A stretch of DNA of 8,116 nt from Clostridia bacterium (GTDB lineage: Bacteria > Bacillota > Clostridia > Christensenellales > CAG-1252): assembly GCA_016296985.1 (NCBI GenBank), contig JAEDHM010000065.1:1-8116 (forward strand), read 5' to 3'. Below are positions 6,030-8,116 of the stretch, piece by piece. Position 1 is the stretch's first letter; every line of letters begins with the position of its first letter. The notes beneath the pieces are model-generated. The model was not told where the DNA came from. It made no database searches and worked only from the letters and a program-made list of their open reading frames with translations. The translations under genes were made by a program, and so were the position numbers.

Positions 6030-7115
6030 TTATTTGAAAGAAACGGGTTGCTCGGGGGAAACGAAAAGGGAAATTTTGTTGCCAACCGCAAGATCAATTA
6101 CGTCGAAAATCCACATAAAAATGAAAAACGGAATACCCACCAACGAGGTCAAAATATTTTTGGTGTCATTGTTCCTAATCGCCTTTGAAAGTCTGTAGAT
6201 AACGGGGGAAAAGAAGGGGAGCCCTGCTGTCATTATAGCAATCTTAATAACTCGATTGTAGTCCTCAAAATACTTTCTTTCCTTTTTTTCACGAGGGAGA
6301 TAGACTGAAAAGGTACTTCCTTTTTGTGGTTTTGACTTAACCTTTACAAAACCGCCGTGTTGTTCTAAAACGTACTTTACGTTGGCAAGACCAAGTCCCG
6401 AGTTTTTGATATCGTTTCTAGTCTTGTCGGCGATAAAATACTTTTCAAAGATATAGGGCAAGTCCTGTTTTGAAATTCCTATTCCGTTGTCGCGAACGTT
6501 GATTTTGAAATAGTTTGGGGTAATGGCAAAATCAACTTTTACCTTACCTCCTTTTTGTGTATATTTTACCGCGTTGGATATAAGGTTTTGTAGCATTGTT
6601 GAAATGGATCTTTTCAAGCAAAAGATTTCATCAAAAGGTGGAGATTTTACGGTAAAAGTAATATCCTTTTCCTTTGCAAGACCTCGACACCTTTCGCATT
6701 CGTCATAGAAAAAAACCTTAGTGTTTACCTTGACAAAATCTTCGGTATTTCTATCCTCTTTGCGGTTTGCTTCTACGATTTCAACCACCTTATCGTTCAT
6801 TTGGTTTGCCTTTTCAATGATAAGGTTGCAATAATCCTTGTCGGTCATCCCTGCATCCAAACACTCGGCATATCCCGCGATTATGGCAAGAGGCGTTTTC
6901 AAGTCGTGGGCAATAGAGGAAACGGTAGCGTTTAAAGATACCGCCCCCGACTTTTGCGCAAGGCGATCATCTCTCAGTTTTACCCTAAGTTTTTCAAGTT
7001 CAACGCAAATTGGCTTGTCATGTTTGTTGTAATAGCGTATGGGGGTATCGTAGTTTCCCTCCATAAGTTGGGCAATAGCCTCTTTTGCGGTGATTTTTTT
7101 TCTTAGTATTGCCAT
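6030..7115 (-). CDS. Sensor histidine kinase with C-terminal membrane hairpin
   Basis: Kinase partner of the adjacent response regulator (361 residues). Residues 9-55 resemble the end of a HAMP linker (QLMEGNYDTPI then VELEKLRVKLRDD). The HisKA dimerisation helix carries the H-box SSIAHDLKTPLAIIAGY (66-82) with phospho-acceptor H70. The HATPase domain has N-box QNLISNAVKYT (176-186), G1 DNGIG (209-213), F-box YIFEKYF (221-227) and G2 GLGL (240-243). It finishes near YLP (272-274). No hydrophobic segment precedes the kinase core. Instead two lie after it, about 289-308 and 320-345, the second reading GIPFFIFMWIFDVIDLAVG. That reverses the usual order. The ATG overlaps the regulator stop by 13 bases, so translation is probably coupled; its own ribosome binding site is weak. 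The conserved residues suggest an active kinase; the signal is unknown. Confidence 0.92.
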   Translation of the reverse strand: MAILRKKITAKEAIAQLMEGNYDTPIRYYNKHDKPICVELEKLRVKLRDDRLAQKSGAVSLNATVSSIAHDLKTPLAIIAGYAECLDAGMTDKDYCNLIIEKANQMNDKVVEIVEANRKEDRNTEDFVKVNTKVFFYDECERCRGLAKEKDITFTVKSPPFDEIFCLKRSISTMLQNLISNAVKYTQKGGKVKVDFAITPNYFKINVRDNGIGISKQDLPYIFEKYFIADKTRNDIKNSGLGLANVKYVLEQHGGFVKVKSKPQKGSTFSVYLPREKKERKYFEDYNRVIKIAIMTAGLPFFSPVIYRLSKAIRNNDTKNILTSLVGIPFFIFMWIFDVIDLAVGNKISLFVSPEQPVSFK

Positions 7116-7780
7116 TTATACCCAAGCCCCCAAACGGTTACGATATGATTGACTCCCTTTACCTCAAGTTTTTCCCTAAGCCTTGCAACGGTTACGGCAA
7201 CGGTGTTTTCGTCGATATACTCTTCAAGTCCCCACACTTCGTCAATAAGTTTTTGCTTTCCGAAAAGACAGTTTTCATTTTTTGTCAAAAAGTCCAAAAG
7301 CTTAAATTCTTTTGCGGTAAGGGGAAGCACCTCGCCACCAACCTTTGCTTGCATATAGGTGGAGGAGATAAAAAGTTCGCCGTATTGTCTTTCCGCTTGG
7401 GACGCGTTTTTGTTATATTCAAAATATCTTCTCAACTGAGCGTTTACCCTATATACCATTTCCTTGTTGGAAAAGGGTTTTGTTATATAGTCGTCGGCGC
7501 CAAGGTCAAACATTTTAATTTTGTCCTCTTCGCTTGCTTTTGCGGATACGATAATAATGGGGAAGGATGCGTATTTTCTCAATTCACGACATACCTCGAA
7601 ACCGTCTTTTTTAGGCATCATAATATCAAGCAAAACAAGGTCGGGTTTCATATTTTTTGCAATATTCAAAGCCTCGACACCGTCAAAGGCTTGGTAAACG
7701 GTTTTTCCATCCTTCAACAAAAAGTTACGCATTATATCTGAAAGTTCAACGTTATCTTCAGCAATCAAAATCTTTTTCAT
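7103..7780 (-). CDS. OmpR/PhoB-family response regulator
   Basis: DNA-binding transcriptional regulator of a two-component system (225 residues, normal for the family). The receiver domain covers 1-120 with acidic pocket E8/D9, phospho-acceptor D52 in LVLLDIMMPKKDG, switch serine S79 and conserved K101 in DDYITKPFS. The winged-helix DNA-binding domain covers about 130-225. LTAKEFKLLDFL (154-165), the recognition-helix region ENTVAVTVARLREKL (191-205) and the closing wing VWGLGYKW (216-223) are typical of OmpR/PhoB. The ATG follows a GAGGTG ribosome binding site (7790-7785), and the gene starts 18 bases after the ferredoxin-type gene ends. Its last 13 bases overlap the kinase start, which identifies the cognate kinase. 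Target genes are not identifiable from this window. Confidence 0.96.
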   Translation of the reverse strand: MKKILIAEDNVELSDIMRNFLLKDGKTVYQAFDGVEALNIAKNMKPDLVLLDIMMPKKDGFEVCRELRKYASFPIIIVSAKASEEDKIKMFDLGADDYITKPFSNKEMVYRVNAQLRRYFEYNKNASQAERQYGELFISSTYMQAKVGGEVLPLTAKEFKLLDFLTKNENCLFGKQKLIDEVWGLEEYIDENTVAVTVARLREKLEVKGVNHIVTVWGLGYKWQY

Positions 7781-7798
7781 AATTCACCTCAATATTTA

Positions 7799-8116
7799 TT
7801 ATACCGCTTTAATATCCCTTTCTTCAAGAAATTTTGAAATTTCCTTTTCCGCATTGGCAAAATATTTATCATAAGCCTTTTTGCAATATCTTTCGTGTTT
7901 TCCCTTTTGCCTTTCAGGAGATGCGGAAAAATTATAGGCCCCGTTTACCTTCCACCCTTGAAGCATACCTATATTGAAAGCGTCTTTAGGGCAGGAGAAA
8001 GAACAAGCGGTACAACCTAAGCAGTTTTTCCCAAAGGAAAATTTCCCTTCTTTAACTTCAATATTATGCCTAGGGCAAATATTTACGCATTTGTTACAGG
8101 AAATACATTTTTCCAT
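7799..8116 (-). CDS. 2x[4Fe-4S] ferredoxin-type protein, EFR1-like, possibly truncated by window edge
   Basis: Electron-transfer protein with two 4Fe-4S motifs in 105 visible residues. Cluster motif 1 is CISCNKCVNICP (Cys 4, 7, 10, 14) and motif 2 is CLGCTACSFSCP (Cys 32, 35, 38, 42), each ending in the usual Cys-Pro. The pattern of two motifs separated by HNIEVKEGKFSFGKN, followed by a helical tail (about 75-101) rich in Lys/Glu, recalls the ferredoxin half of EFR1-family proteins. Those carry a flavodoxin domain in front. The apparent ATG is the very last codon of the window and the frame is open to the edge, so it may be an internal methionine of a longer flavodoxin-ferredoxin protein. It is first in the visible part of an operon with the two-component system, which suggests a redox link to that system (inference). 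Confidence 0.85.
   Translation of the reverse strand: MEKCISCNKCVNICPRHNIEVKEGKFSFGKNCLGCTACSFSCPKDAFNIGMLQGWKVNGAYNFSASPERQKGKHERYCKKAYDKYFANAEKEISKFLEERDIKAV

Noticed and set aside
7109..7741. 210-codon plus-strand open frame opposite the response regulator
   Set aside because: Phe/Cys/Lys-rich antisense translation with no recognisable domain; the regulator on the other strand is certain.

Overview
The window looks like a low-GC, Gram-positive (Firmicutes/Clostridia-type) chromosome segment, probably from an anaerobe. The basis is the AT-rich intergenic DNA with TTGACA/TATAAT-type promoters, strong AGGAG-type ribosome binding sites, A-tract/hairpin/T-tract terminators, a lipobox signal peptide, and families common in gut Clostridia (a CotH-type kinase, an SLC45-like MFS carrier, an EFR1-like ferredoxin). 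All eight genes end in TAA. I see no rRNA, tRNA, CRISPR array, insertion sequence, integrase or phage gene. The species is not determined.

Layout: (1) mscL (+, 83-661), a mechanosensitive channel with an unusually long acidic linker. (2) A DUF4085-like hypothetical gene (-, 739-1296), convergent with mscL across a perfect-palindrome terminator. (3) A divergent intergenic region with one promoter for each side, then a HAD-family phosphatase (+, 1524-2363). (4) An MFS transporter (-, 2442-3905), separated from the HAD gene by two back-to-back terminators. (5) A 329-base divergent intergenic region with a promoter for each side, a 19-bp perfect palindrome and a short direct repeat. (6) A secreted CotH-kinase-family lipoprotein (+, 4235-5977). 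(7) A leftward operon, read right to left: 4Fe-4S ferredoxin-type protein (7799-8116, possibly continuing beyond the window), OmpR-type response regulator (7103-7780), sensor histidine kinase (6030-7115). The regulator and kinase genes overlap by 13 bases, and the ferredoxin gene ends 18 bases before the regulator starts. A shared hairpin terminates the operon and the CotH gene.

How the genes work together: most are single-gene transcription units with their own promoter and terminator. The only clear functional group is the ferredoxin / response regulator / kinase operon, a two-component system that may be tied to redox state. Its kinase is the most unusual protein here. It has a HAMP-like N-terminus but no N-terminal membrane segments, and two hydrophobic segments lie after the catalytic domain. 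These resemble a TM2-type hairpin. Other points of note are the cysteine-rich exported CotH-type kinase with a possible operator upstream, and the acidic Val/Glu/Pro-rich tails on two otherwise unrelated membrane proteins.
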